Positions 51,873 to 60,610 of a stretch of 64,000 bases of DNA are shown piece after piece; position 1 is the first letter of the stretch; each line of letters begins with the position of its first letter. The notes below the pieces were generated by a model, which saw only the letters and a program-made list of their open reading frames with translations, did not search any database and was not told where the DNA came from. A program made the position numbers and the translations under genes. Source of the stretch: Sphingobium sp. 15-1 (GTDB taxonomy: Bacteria > Pseudomonadota > Alphaproteobacteria > Sphingomonadales > Sphingomonadaceae); assembly GCF_013375535.1 (NCBI RefSeq), contig NZ_JABXJG010000002.1, positions 1,054,001-1,118,000 on the forward strand, read 5' to 3'.

Positions 51873-53687
51873 ATTTCTTCCGCTGATGACAGCAAGATCG
51901 AACCGGGCCCGAAGCTGCGCTCCCGCGCATGGTTCGACGATCCCAGCCATCCTGACATGACGGCGCTCTACCTGGAGCGCTATCTGAATTATGGCCTTTC
52001 GATCGAGGAGATGCAGTCGGGCCGCCCGATCATCGGCATCGCCCAGTCGGGCAGCGATCTGGTGCCGTGCAATCGCCATCATCTGGTTCTTGCCGAGCGG
52101 ATCAAGGCGGGTATCCGGGACGCGGGCGGCATCCCGATCGAATTTCCGAGCCATCCGCTACAGGAAACCGGCAAGCGGCCGACCGCGGGCCTTGATCGCA
52201 ACCTGGCCTATCTCAGTCTCGTCGAGCTGCTCTACGGCTATCCGATGGATGGCGTGGTGCTGACGATCGGCTGCGACAAGACCACGCCCTCCGCGCTGAT
52301 GGCGGCGGCGACGGTGAACATTCCCGCGATCGCGCTGTCGGTCGGTCCGATGCTCAACGGCTGGCATGAGGGGAAGCGCACCGGCGCAGGCACCATCATC
52401 TGGAAAGCGCGCGAGATGCTGGCGAAGGGCGAGCTGGACTATCAGGGCTTCCTGAAGCTGGTCGCTTCGGGCTCGCCCTCGACCGGCTATTGCAACACGA
52501 TGGGCACGGCGACGACGATGAACTCGCTGGCCGAAGCGCTGGGCATGTCGCTGCCCGGATCGGCGGCGATCCCCGCGCCCTATCGCGACCGCCAAGAATG
52601 CGCCTGGGAGACGGGGCGCGTCATTGTCGAGATGGTGAAGGCCGACCGCAAGCCCTCCGACATCCTCACCCGCACGGCTTTCCTCAATGCGATCCGGGTG
52701 AATTCGGCCATTGGCGGGTCGACCAATGCGCCGATCCACCTCAACGCCATCGCCCGCCATATCGGCGTCGAACTGACGCTGGAGGATTGGGAGGAGCAGG
52801 GGGCCGACGTGCCGCTGCTGGTGAACCTCCAGCCCGCCGGCGAATATCTGGGCGAGGATTATTACCGCGCGGGCGGCGTGCCCGCTGTGATGGGCGAATT
52901 GCTCAAGGCGGGTCTGATCGACGGCAATGCGCTCACCGCCAATGGCCGCACCGTCGCGGAGAATCTGGCGGGCGCGAAAATCCATGACGAGGATGTGATC
53001 CGGCCGTTCGAGCGCCCGCTGAAGCAGGCGGCCGGGCTGGCCGTCCTCAGCGGCAATCTGTTCGAGGGCGCCGTGATGAAGCTGTCGGTGATCTCGGAGG
53101 AGTTCCGTAGCCGCTATCTCTCCGATCCCGAGCATCCCGACAGGTTCGAAGGCCGCGTCGTCGTGTTCGACGGGCCGGAGGATTATCACCAGCGCATTGA
53201 CGACCCGGGCCTTGGCATTGACGAGAATTGCATCCTCGTCATTCGCGGGGCGGGGCCGGTCGGCTATCCGGGCGGCGCCGAAGTGGTGAACATGCGTCCG
53301 CCCACAGCGTTGATCCGCGCTGGCATCCACGCCTTGCCCTGCATCGGTGACGGGCGGCAGTCCGGCACGTCGGGCAGCCCCTCCATCCTCAACGCCTCGC
53401 CGGAGGCGGCGGTCGGCGGTGGCCTCGCGCTGCTGCGCACTGGGGACCGGGTGCGCATCGACCTTAAGAACCGCAGCGCGGACATGCTGGTCGATGATGC
53501 GGAGATCGCCCGTCGGCGGGAGGAACTTGCGGAGATCGAACGCGCCGTCACGCCTGAATCGCAGACGCCCTGGCAGGAAATTCAGCGCAGCCTGGTCGGC
53601 CAGTTCGCGACCGGCGCGATCCTGGAAGGCTCCGAAAAATATCAGCGCATCGCCCAGACGCGCGGATTGCCGAGGGACAGCCACTGA
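51873..53687 (+). CDS. IlvD-type sugar-acid dehydratase
   Basis: The protein is an IlvD/EDD-family [Fe-S] dehydratase of the 590-residue sugar-acid group: RPIIGIAQSGSDLVPCNRHH, LTIGCDKTTPSALMAAATVNIPAI, GTATTMNSLAEALGMSLPGSAAIPA and the final GDGRQSGTSGSPSILNASPEAA. Homology with the family (KLRSRAWFDDPSHPDMTALYLERYLNYGL) begins before the first in-frame ATG at 51957. The likely start is an ATT at 51873, five bases after GGGAGG, perhaps a mutated ATG; 604 residues. Beside dgoK and dgoA it probably dehydrates galactonate, though arabinonate or xylonate are possible. Confidence 0.9.
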   Translation: MSSADDSKIEPGPKLRSRAWFDDPSHPDMTALYLERYLNYGLSIEEMQSGRPIIGIAQSGSDLVPCNRHHLVLAERIKAGIRDAGGIPIEFPSHPLQETGKRPTAGLDRNLAYLSLVELLYGYPMDGVVLTIGCDKTTPSALMAAATVNIPAIALSVGPMLNGWHEGKRTGAGTIIWKAREMLAKGELDYQGFLKLVASGSPSTGYCNTMGTATTMNSLAEALGMSLPGSAAIPAPYRDRQECAWETGRVIVEMVKADRKPSDILTRTAFLNAIRVNSAIGGSTNAPIHLNAIARHIGVELTLEDWEEQGADVPLLVNLQPAGEYLGEDYYRAGGVPAVMGELLKAGLIDGNALTANGRTVAENLAGAKIHDEDVIRPFERPLKQAAGLAVLSGNLFEGAVMKLSVISEEFRSRYLSDPEHPDRFEGRVVVFDGPEDYHQRIDDPGLGIDENCILVIRGAGPVGYPGGAEVVNMRPPTALIRAGIHALPCIGDGRQSGTSGSPSILNASPEAAVGGGLALLRTGDRVRIDLKNRSADMLVDDAEIARRREELAEIERAVTPESQTPWQEIQRSLVGQFATGAILEGSEKYQRIAQTRGLPRDSH

Positions 53688-54538
53688 TGGATCACGTGCG
53701 CGTCATCGCCCGCGACCGCGTGGATATTCTGGGCGAGGGGCTGTTCTGGTCGGTCCGCGATGGCGTGCTGCTGTGGACCGATATTCTCGGCAAGCGGATC
53801 AACCGCCTGACGCCCGCCACCGGGCAGGTCGAGAGCTGGGAAACGCCGGATGTCGTCGGCTGGATCATCGGCCGGGCCAGCGGCGGCTTCGTGGCCGGGA
53901 TCGGCCGTTCGGTCGCCAGCGTGTCGCTCGATCCCTTTTCCTGCGAGACGTTGGCAGCCATTCCCGGCGAGCCGGAGGCCAACCGCGTCAACGACGCTGC
54001 CGCTGATGCGCAGGGTCGCCTCTGGCTGGGCACGATGCCCTTCGCTTGCGATGTGCCGACAGGGGCTTTCCACCGCTTCGCGAAGGGCGCTTTCACTCGC
54101 GCCGACGCCACGCCCTATACGATTCCCAACGGCCCTACGATCGATCCCGAAGGGCGGTTCCTGCTGCACACCGACAGCGCGATGGGCGTGATCTTCCGCT
54201 ATGCGCTGGAGGATGGGACGCTTGGCAAGCGCGAACCGTTCATCAGCTTCGAGGCGGGCTGGGGCGCGCCGGACGGCATGACCTTCGATGCCGAGGGGTA
54301 TCTCTGGGTCGCGTGCTGGGGCGCCTCCTGCGTCACCCGCTTCGCGCCGGACGGCACGCCGGTCCGCCGCATCGCGCTGCCCGCAAGCCAGATCAGCAAT
54401 TGCGTGTTCGGTGGCCCAAACCTCGACCGGATATATGTCACCAGCGCGGCCGATGGCGTCGAGGAAGCGCAGGGCGGCGCGCTGTTCGAGATCGATCCGG
54501 GTTGCCGCGGGCTTCCCCCATTCCTTTACCAAGACTGA
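53687..54538 (+). CDS. SMP-30/gluconolactonase family lactonase
   Basis: The 283-residue beta-propeller has the metal-site segments LGEGLFWSVRDGVLLWTDI, NRVNDAAADAQGRLWLGTM, PYTIPNGPTIDPEGRFLLHTDS and APDGMTFDAEGYLWVACWGA. Such enzymes hydrolyse aldonolactones (gluconolactone, galactonolactone, arabinolactone). Its ATG overlaps the dehydratase stop, so the lactone product feeds the dehydratase directly. No signal peptide; cytoplasmic. Confidence 0.92.
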   Translation: MDHVRVIARDRVDILGEGLFWSVRDGVLLWTDILGKRINRLTPATGQVESWETPDVVGWIIGRASGGFVAGIGRSVASVSLDPFSCETLAAIPGEPEANRVNDAAADAQGRLWLGTMPFACDVPTGAFHRFAKGAFTRADATPYTIPNGPTIDPEGRFLLHTDSAMGVIFRYALEDGTLGKREPFISFEAGWGAPDGMTFDAEGYLWVACWGASCVTRFAPDGTPVRRIALPASQISNCVFGGPNLDRIYVTSAADGVEEAQGGALFEIDPGCRGLPPFLYQD

Positions 54539-54557
54539 AGTTTCGAGAGGAGAGACG

Positions 54558-55694
54558 ATGCTCAGGACCATGACCGCCGTCGCCCTGCTGGGCGCGGTGT
54601 CGACTTCCGCGCTGGCGGCCGAGGCCCGGCGCGAGACCTTCGGCCGGATGCCCGACGGCACGGCGGTAGAGGCGGTGACGCTCACCAACGCCAAGGGCAT
54701 GTCGGTGCGCGTGATGACGCTGGGCGCGTCGATCCAGTCGGTGATGATGCCGGGCCGCGACGGCAAGGCGGTGGACATCGCGGTCGGCTATGACGATCTG
54801 GCGGGCTATGCGAATGACGGCCAGTTCTTCGGTGCCACGGTGGGCCGGGTCGCCAACCGCATCGCCAAGGGCAAGTTCAGCTTCGATGGCAAGGCCTATG
54901 CAGTGCCCGTCAACAACGGTCCCAATTCGTTGCATGGCGGCACCAAGGGTTTCGACAAGGTCGTCTGGACGATCCGCGAGGTGAAGCAGGGCCAGAAAGC
55001 GGGCGGCGTAGTGAGCGTCACCATGCGCTATGTCAGCCCCGACGGCGATCAGGGCTATCCCGGCACGCTGACCACCGACGCGACCTATGCGCTGGACGAG
55101 CAGAATGTTCTGACGATCAGCTACACCGCGACCACGGACAGGCCGACCGTGGTCAACATTTCCAACCACGCCTATTGGAACCTCGCGGGGCCGGGCCGCA
55201 CGGCGATGGACCATGTGCTGACCATCCCGGCGGATCGCTTCACGCCCACCGACGCGACTTCCATTCCGTTTGGTCAGCACCGCAGCGTCGCGGGCACCGT
55301 GTTCGATTTCCGCCAGCCTACCCCGGTCGGCGCGCGGGTGCGCGAAGGCGGCGACGAGCAGATCCGCTACGGACGCGGCTATGACCATAATTGGGTGGTC
55401 GGAAACGCCGTCACCAAAGACCAGCATCTGATGGCCCGCGTCACCGAACCCGCGTCCGGTCGCGGCTTCGAACTCTGGTCGAACCAGCCGGGCCTGCAAT
55501 TTTATTCGGGCAATTTCATGGACGGCACGATCGTTGGCAAGGCCGGGCAAATCTACCGCGAGGGCGACTCGCTGGTGTTCGAGCCGCAGCTTTTCCCGGA
55601 CAGCCCGAACCAGCCGCAATTTCCGTCGGTCCGCCTCGATCCGGGCAAGACCTACCGGAACGTCATGACCTACAAATTCTTCGTCGCACAATAA
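54558..55694 (+). CDS. galM: Aldose 1-epimerase (galactose mutarotase)
   Basis: From ATG 54558 (MLRTMTAVALLGAVSTSALAAE, after GAGGAGAG) the 378-residue protein has a signal peptide and a galactose mutarotase domain. Substrate residues are recognisable in GRVANRIAKGKF, NNGPNSLHGGTKGFDK and NISNHAYWNLAGPG, and the catalytic Glu is in LVFEPQLFPDSPNQPQFPS. It equilibrates alpha and beta sugar anomers in the periplasm before uptake. It belongs to the run of four plus-strand sugar genes. Confidence 0.93.
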   Translation: MLRTMTAVALLGAVSTSALAAEARRETFGRMPDGTAVEAVTLTNAKGMSVRVMTLGASIQSVMMPGRDGKAVDIAVGYDDLAGYANDGQFFGATVGRVANRIAKGKFSFDGKAYAVPVNNGPNSLHGGTKGFDKVVWTIREVKQGQKAGGVVSVTMRYVSPDGDQGYPGTLTTDATYALDEQNVLTISYTATTDRPTVVNISNHAYWNLAGPGRTAMDHVLTIPADRFTPTDATSIPFGQHRSVAGTVFDFRQPTPVGARVREGGDEQIRYGRGYDHNWVVGNAVTKDQHLMARVTEPASGRGFELWSNQPGLQFYSGNFMDGTIVGKAGQIYREGDSLVFEPQLFPDSPNQPQFPSVRLDPGKTYRNVMTYKFFVAQ

Positions 55695-55707
55695 GAGGGG
55701 ACTGTTC

Positions 55708-56841
55708 GTGAAAGCTCTCGCCATCTGCCTGCTGGCCTCTGTCGCCGCGCTGACCGCCATGCCTGCCGATGCCCGGCCGCAATGGACCCCTGCAGAAGCC
55801 AAGGCTTGGTACGCCAAGCAGCCCTGGCTGGTCGGCTCCAACTATGCGCCCGCCAACGCCATCAACCAGCTTGAGATGTGGCAGGCGGAGACGTGGGACC
55901 CTGCGCGAATCGACCATGAGCTGGGTCTTGCGGAGGGCATCGGCATGAACACCATGCGCGTGTTCCTGCACGATCAGCTCTGGCAGCAGGACCCGGAAGG
56001 CTTCAAGAAGCGCATCGACCAGTTCCTGACGATCGCGGCGAAGCACAAGATCAAGCCGCTGTTCGTGCTGTTCGATAGTTGCTGGGACCCCAATCCAGTG
56101 CTCGGCCCGCAGCGCCCGCCCATCCCCGGCGTCCATAATTCCGGCTGGGTCCAGAGCCCCGGCCTGCCCGCGCTGCGGGATCCGGCGCAGGAACCGCGCC
56201 TGAAGGCCTATGTGCAGGGCGTGATCGGCGCCTTCGCGAAGGACGACCGCGTGCTTGGCTGGGATCTGTGGAATGAGCCGGACAATGGCGCCGACCAGTA
56301 TAAGGGCCAGGAAGGCAAGCAGCCTTTGGTCCTTGCCCTGCTCACCAAAGTCTATGGCTGGGCGCGTGACGTGGACCCGACGCAGCCGCTCACCTCGGGC
56401 GTGTGGCAGCATGACGACTGGAAGACCGAAAGCGCGCTGACGCCGATGGAGAAGCTGCAGCTCAGCCAGTCGGACGTGATCTCCTTCCACGACTATAACT
56501 GGCCGGAGAAATTCCAGGACCGCGTAAACCAGCTCAAAATCTATGGCCGTCCGATTCTGTGCACCGAATATATGGCGCGGGGCAATGGCTCGACCTTCGA
56601 CGGCTCGCTGCCGATCGGCAAGCGCGAGAATGTGGCGATGATGAACTGGGGCTTCGTCGACGGCAGGACGCAGACCCGCCTGCCGTGGGATTCGTGGAAA
56701 AAGCCCTATACCCAGGACGAGCCGACCATCTGGTTCCATGAGGTCTTCCGCAATGACGGCACGCCCTATCGCCAGGCCGAAACCGACCTGATCCGCTCGC
56801 TGGCCAAGGCGCCCAAGGGCGTCGTGCCCGCGAAGAAATAA
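55708..56841 (+). CDS. Secreted clan GH-A glycoside hydrolase (cellulase-like)
   Basis: With a GTG start at 55708 the 377-residue protein has a signal peptide (ALAICLLASVAALTAMPADA) and a TIM-barrel hydrolase domain. The acid/base Glu190 is in LGWDLWNEPDNG and the nucleophile Glu287 in ILCTEYMARG, as in GH5-type clan A enzymes. The family member is not certain and annotations such as 1,4-beta-xylanase would be guesses. It is likely a periplasmic enzyme that trims oligosaccharides from plant polymers. Confidence 0.85.
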   Translation: MKALAICLLASVAALTAMPADARPQWTPAEAKAWYAKQPWLVGSNYAPANAINQLEMWQAETWDPARIDHELGLAEGIGMNTMRVFLHDQLWQQDPEGFKKRIDQFLTIAAKHKIKPLFVLFDSCWDPNPVLGPQRPPIPGVHNSGWVQSPGLPALRDPAQEPRLKAYVQGVIGAFAKDDRVLGWDLWNEPDNGADQYKGQEGKQPLVLALLTKVYGWARDVDPTQPLTSGVWQHDDWKTESALTPMEKLQLSQSDVISFHDYNWPEKFQDRVNQLKIYGRPILCTEYMARGNGSTFDGSLPIGKRENVAMMNWGFVDGRTQTRLPWDSWKKPYTQDEPTIWFHEVFRNDGTPYRQAETDLIRSLAKAPKGVVPAKK

Positions 56842-56871
56842 GCCGGTCAGCCGGTCCGAGGAGAGAGCTGC

Positions 56872-58050
56872 ATGCGCACCGTCCCGCTATTAGCCGCTTT
56901 CTGCGGCCTTGCGCTATCCGTCCCTGCCCATGCCGCGCCGGTGTGGGCAGGGGCGTGGGGCTATGCTCCGGCCGATAGCGATGCGCGGGAGCCTGAACAG
57001 CCGCCCGGCACCTATCGGTACCGGGTGCGGCTGACGCAAGCGGGCGACGCGTTGCAGCTCAGTTTCAGCAATGCGGAAGGGGACAGGCCGCTGGCGATCG
57101 CGGCGGTCAGCATTGCCGATCCGTCGGCGGCCATGGGCACGGAGATCGGCGCCAATCCGCTCCGCCCGCTCACTTTCTCAGGCAAGTCCGGGATCGCGCT
57201 GCCCGAGGGACATACGGTCGTCAGCGATCCGCTGGCCGCGCCGTTCCGCGTCGGGCAGGACGTGATCGTCAGCGTCACCTTCACGACGCCGACGCGGCCT
57301 GCGCGCACCAACCTCGGACTGGAAATGGCGTTCGCGCCCGCCGGGGCCGAGCCGCAGTTCACGCCGATCAAGGTGCGCTCCTATCTCTCGCTCGCGTCGG
57401 TGCGGGCAAAGCGGGCGCCCTGCACCGTGGTCGCCTTCGGGGATTCGATCACCGACGGCTTCCTTGGCCTTTCGCCGCAGACCCGCGGCTGGCCGGGCCG
57501 TCTGGCCGAGCGTCTGGCGGCGCTGCCCTCTGCCCGGCGCTGCGGCGTCGTCAATATGGGCATCAGCGGCAATCGCGTGCTGCGCCGGGGCCGGGCGACC
57601 TCCGCGCTCGACCGCTTCTGGCGCGACGTGGCGAGCGTGCCCAATGTCACCCAAGTGATCTTCCTGGAGGGCATAAACGACATCGGTGCCGGCAAAGACA
57701 GCGGCCCGGAGGCGACGACGCCCGACCAGCTCGTCCAGGGCTATCGCCAGTTCGTGGCGCGGGCCCATGCGCTGGGGATCAGGGTGATCGGCGGGACCAT
57801 GACGCCCGCGCTCCATGCGGGCTATATGTCGCCCGCCAAGGAGCAGACGCGGCAGGAGGTGAATACCGCGATCCGGAGCGGGGAGATTTTCGACGATGTG
57901 GTCGATTTCGACGCGGCGGTGCGCGATCCGGCGTCGCCTGCCGACTTGCGACCCGACTATGATCCGGGCGACCACCTCCACCCCAATGACGCGGGCCTGC
58001 GCGCCATGGGGGATGCGGTGAATCTTTCGGCGCTCCGCCCGGCAAATTGA
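56872..58050 (+). CDS. Secreted SGNH/GDSL hydrolase
   Basis: The 392-residue protein has a signal peptide (LLAAFCGLALSVPAHA), an N-terminal beta domain and an SGNH hydrolase domain with GDSITDGF (Ser192), GISGNRVL, EGINDIGAG and DHLHPNDAGL holding the Asp/His pair. It is of the rhamnogalacturonan acetylesterase/GDSL type and probably removes acetyl or acyl groups from polysaccharides. It ends the plus-strand sugar operon. Confidence 0.9.
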   Translation: MRTVPLLAAFCGLALSVPAHAAPVWAGAWGYAPADSDAREPEQPPGTYRYRVRLTQAGDALQLSFSNAEGDRPLAIAAVSIADPSAAMGTEIGANPLRPLTFSGKSGIALPEGHTVVSDPLAAPFRVGQDVIVSVTFTTPTRPARTNLGLEMAFAPAGAEPQFTPIKVRSYLSLASVRAKRAPCTVVAFGDSITDGFLGLSPQTRGWPGRLAERLAALPSARRCGVVNMGISGNRVLRRGRATSALDRFWRDVASVPNVTQVIFLEGINDIGAGKDSGPEATTPDQLVQGYRQFVARAHALGIRVIGGTMTPALHAGYMSPAKEQTRQEVNTAIRSGEIFDDVVDFDAAVRDPASPADLRPDYDPGDHLHPNDAGLRAMGDAVNLSALRPAN

Positions 58051-58071
58051 AGCAGGCGAGGGCCGTCCGGG

Positions 58072-59109
58072 TCACGGCGCTGGGGCGGAGACCGGCTCGC
58101 CCGCGCGGGAGGGCACAGGGAAGATCGGCATCCCGTCCTGGCTCCATTCCATACGCTGCACGCGGGGGGAGCGCGCGGCGGTGCATTTCCGGTCCGCGCC
58201 GTCATTGGCGTGATAGACGATCCATGTCTGCCTGCCGCCCTCGGTCGTGAAGAAGCCGTTGTGGCCGGTCGCATAGACATTGTTCTGCGGCGCCTTGGCC
58301 AGCACCGGGCGCTGCGACTTGGTCCAGCTTGCCGGGTTCATGGGATCGCTGCCGGGCTTGGCGTGAAGCAGGCCGAGCGCATAATCGTCCGACCAGCAGG
58401 CGCTGGCCGAATAGGTGAGGAACAGGTCGCCCTTGGGGCCGGGCAGAAATTCCGGACCCTCCAATATCTGCCGTCCGCCCTGACGCTCGAACGGCTGGTC
58501 GGGGCGCGCGATCACCGTTTCGCCGGGGCCGAGCGTCCATGCATTGGTCATCGGCGCGATGGCGAGCACGCTGTCCGGCCCGTCATAGGCCGAATAAACA
58601 AAATAGCGCTGGCCGCCATGCTCGAACACGGTGCCGTCCAGACCCGTCATGCGCGTGTTGACGCGCCTTCGATCGATCCATTCGCCTTTCAGCGGATCGG
58701 CGTTCGCATTCTCCAGCACGAAGACGCCGCGATGGGCATCGTCATCATGCCCGGCCTCTGCGGCGGTGTAATAGACATACCATTTGCCGTCGAGCCGGTG
58801 CAGCTCCGGCGCCCAGATGGAGATCGCATTGGGGCCGCTGGCAGGCGGGGTCCAGATCACATGCTCGGGCGCGTCGGCCAGTTTCGCGAGATCATTGGTC
58901 TGGCGGATGGCGATGCGGTCGCCTTTGGTGCCCAGGAAATAGAAGGTCGCGCCATGATGGACGATCCACGGGTCAGGCCCGCTCGACAGCAGCGGATTGG
59001 CGAGCGTCGGGGCGGCCTGCTGCGTGCTGGCGGTGGCGCAGCCGCCAAGCGCCAGCATGGCGGCCAGAGTCAGGGGAGTCAGCGTCAGGGGAGCGAAGGC
59101 GCGGATCAC
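58072..59109 (-). CDS. GH43-type lipoprotein glycosidase
   Basis: The 345-residue protein begins with a lipoprotein signal (AMLALGGCATAS) and a five-bladed propeller of glycoside hydrolase family 43. The three acids are in GPDPWIVHHG (base Asp), TGLDGTVFEHGG (modulating Asp) and RQILEGPEFLPG (acid Glu). An arabinofuranosidase or galactosidase acting on plant side chains is likely. It overlaps the aldolase gene by 4 bases, so uptake, side-chain removal and sugar breakdown are one transcript. Confidence 0.9.
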   Translation of the reverse strand: MIRAFAPLTLTPLTLAAMLALGGCATASTQQAAPTLANPLLSSGPDPWIVHHGATFYFLGTKGDRIAIRQTNDLAKLADAPEHVIWTPPASGPNAISIWAPELHRLDGKWYVYYTAAEAGHDDDAHRGVFVLENANADPLKGEWIDRRRVNTRMTGLDGTVFEHGGQRYFVYSAYDGPDSVLAIAPMTNAWTLGPGETVIARPDQPFERQGGRQILEGPEFLPGPKGDLFLTYSASACWSDDYALGLLHAKPGSDPMNPASWTKSQRPVLAKAPQNNVYATGHNGFFTTEGGRQTWIVYHANDGADRKCTAARSPRVQRMEWSQDGMPIFPVPSRAGEPVSAPAP

Positions 59110-59741
59110 GAGCGGTCCTCCCGTCCGGCCCAGCCTTGCGCGAAGGCGCGGGCGTTGGCGGCGATCTCTTCCGTGGTCGCGCCGACGCGATAAAGCGCCG
59201 ATCCCAGCCCGAAACCGTCCGCGCCCGCCTGACGCCAGGGTTCCATATTGGTCGGCGTGATGCCGCCGACCACCAGCAGCGGCACCTCTTTGGGCAGCAC
59301 CGCCCGCTGCGCCTTGACCACGGCGGGGGTCGCCGCCTCCGCCGGGAACAGCTTGAGCCCGCGCGCGCCCGCCGCGAGCGCGGCGAAGGCTTCGCTCGGC
59401 GTGAAATAGCCGGGCAGCGAGACCATGCCGCGCCGGGCGGTCTCGGCAATGACGGCGATGTCGGTGTTGGGCGAAACCACCATCGCGCCGCCGGCATCCT
59501 GCACCAGCGCCACCTGATCGACGGTCAGCACCGTGCCTGCGCCGACGATGGCGGCATCCTCGACGTGGCGCGCCAGCTTTTCGATGCTGAGCAACGGATC
59601 GGGCGAATTGAGCGGCACTTCGATCAGGCGAAAGCCCGCTTCAACCAGCGCGTCGGCGGCCGCCTCCACCTCATCGGGGCGGATGCCGCGCAGGATGGCG
59701 ACGAGCGGAAGTTGCGAGAAGGCGTCGGAAAAATCGATCAT
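59106..59741 (-). CDS. dgoA: 2-dehydro-3-deoxy-6-phosphogalactonate aldolase
   Basis: The 211-residue class I aldolase of the KDPG/KDPGal family has LVAILRGIRPDE, IEVPLNSPDP, GAGTVLT and the Schiff-base Lys130 in GARGLKLFPAE. LNSPDP rather than the Eda TLRTP pattern, plus the adjoining galactonokinase gene, favour the DgoA branch. It splits KDPGal into pyruvate and glyceraldehyde 3-phosphate. Confidence 0.94.
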   Translation of the reverse strand: MIDFSDAFSQLPLVAILRGIRPDEVEAAADALVEAGFRLIEVPLNSPDPLLSIEKLARHVEDAAIVGAGTVLTVDQVALVQDAGGAMVVSPNTDIAVIAETARRGMVSLPGYFTPSEAFAALAAGARGLKLFPAEAATPAVVKAQRAVLPKEVPLLVVGGITPTNMEPWRQAGADGFGLGSALYRVGATTEEIAANARAFAQGWAGREDRS

Positions 59742-60610
59742 GCTTTGATGTCCCAGATGCGGGTGATGCCGGCGACGAAGGAGGCGTGGCTGTCGACGAC
59801 GACAGCTTGCCCTCCGGCGATGGCGATGGCGGCGGAATAAAGTCGCGCAAGCAGGCCGTCGGCAAGCAGATGGACCTGCTGCCCCGGCTGCGTGATCCGT
59901 GCCCGGCAGTCGCTGCCGAGCAGCAGGCCGCTGACATAGCCGGCCGCCGCGCCGGGCGCGCGTCTGCCCAGCACCGCCGCGGCGCGCACGCCGAACAGGG
60001 CGGAAAGCAAGTCCCGGTCGGCGCTGGCTTCGACGCCCTTGCGGAAATCCTCATCCGCGTCGACCTCGCCGGTCATTTCGCTGCCGATCAGCGCGTGACC
60101 CTTCAGCAGCGCGAACATCTCGCCGGTCATGGCGGTGGTGAAGTCGGCAAGCGCGCTGTCCTGCATCACTGCCCATTTGGCATGGGTGCCCGGCTGGCAC
60201 AGCAGCGCGTCGCCGGGGGCCAGCCCCGCCGCGACCGCGCCCAGAAGCTGCACTTCCTCGCCGCGCATGACGTCCTGCCGCTCGTCGCCGTCGCGGCAGA
60301 CGCCCGGCACGATGGCGACGCCTTCTTCGGGCGAGACGAGGCGCGCCGCAAGGTCCGCCAGCGAAGCCGGAGCGGGCACATAGCCCGCATCATGCCATCC
60401 CCGGTTGGAGCCGACCATGCCCGCGAGCAGCATGGGTAGCCCGCCATGGCGCTCGCGCAGTCCCGCCACGGCTGCGGGAAAGCCGCCCGCCGGAACCGAG
60501 AGGATGCCCATATCGTCGCGCTCGGTCGCGACGACCTCGCCACCCTCGATCAGATAGGCGCGGCGGTTGGTCGTGCCCCAATCGACCGCGATGAACGCCG
60601 CGCCGCTCAC
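59738..60610 (-). CDS. dgoK: 2-dehydro-3-deoxygalactonokinase
   Basis: Starting at the GTG at 60610, which overlaps the symporter stop by 4 bases, the 290-residue protein has the DgoK features VDWGTTNRRAYLIEGG (phosphate loop), MLLAGMVGSNRGWHDAGYVPAP, EGVAIVPGV, LCQPGTHAKW and late GLLLGSDCRARI. It phosphorylates KDGal for the aldolase encoded next. An upstream start at 60634 is possible. Confidence 0.93.
   Translation of the reverse strand: MSGAAFIAVDWGTTNRRAYLIEGGEVVATERDDMGILSVPAGGFPAAVAGLRERHGGLPMLLAGMVGSNRGWHDAGYVPAPASLADLAARLVSPEEGVAIVPGVCRDGDERQDVMRGEEVQLLGAVAAGLAPGDALLCQPGTHAKWAVMQDSALADFTTAMTGEMFALLKGHALIGSEMTGEVDADEDFRKGVEASADRDLLSALFGVRAAAVLGRRAPGAAAGYVSGLLLGSDCRARITQPGQQVHLLADGLLARLYSAAIAIAGGQAVVVDSHASFVAGITRIWDIKA

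Noticed and set aside
51848..52154. N-terminal extension of the TonB receptor frame to an ATG at 52154
   Set aside because: This stretch is the exact antisense of the dehydratase gene's conserved N-terminus, so it is not receptor sequence; the receptor is truncated instead.
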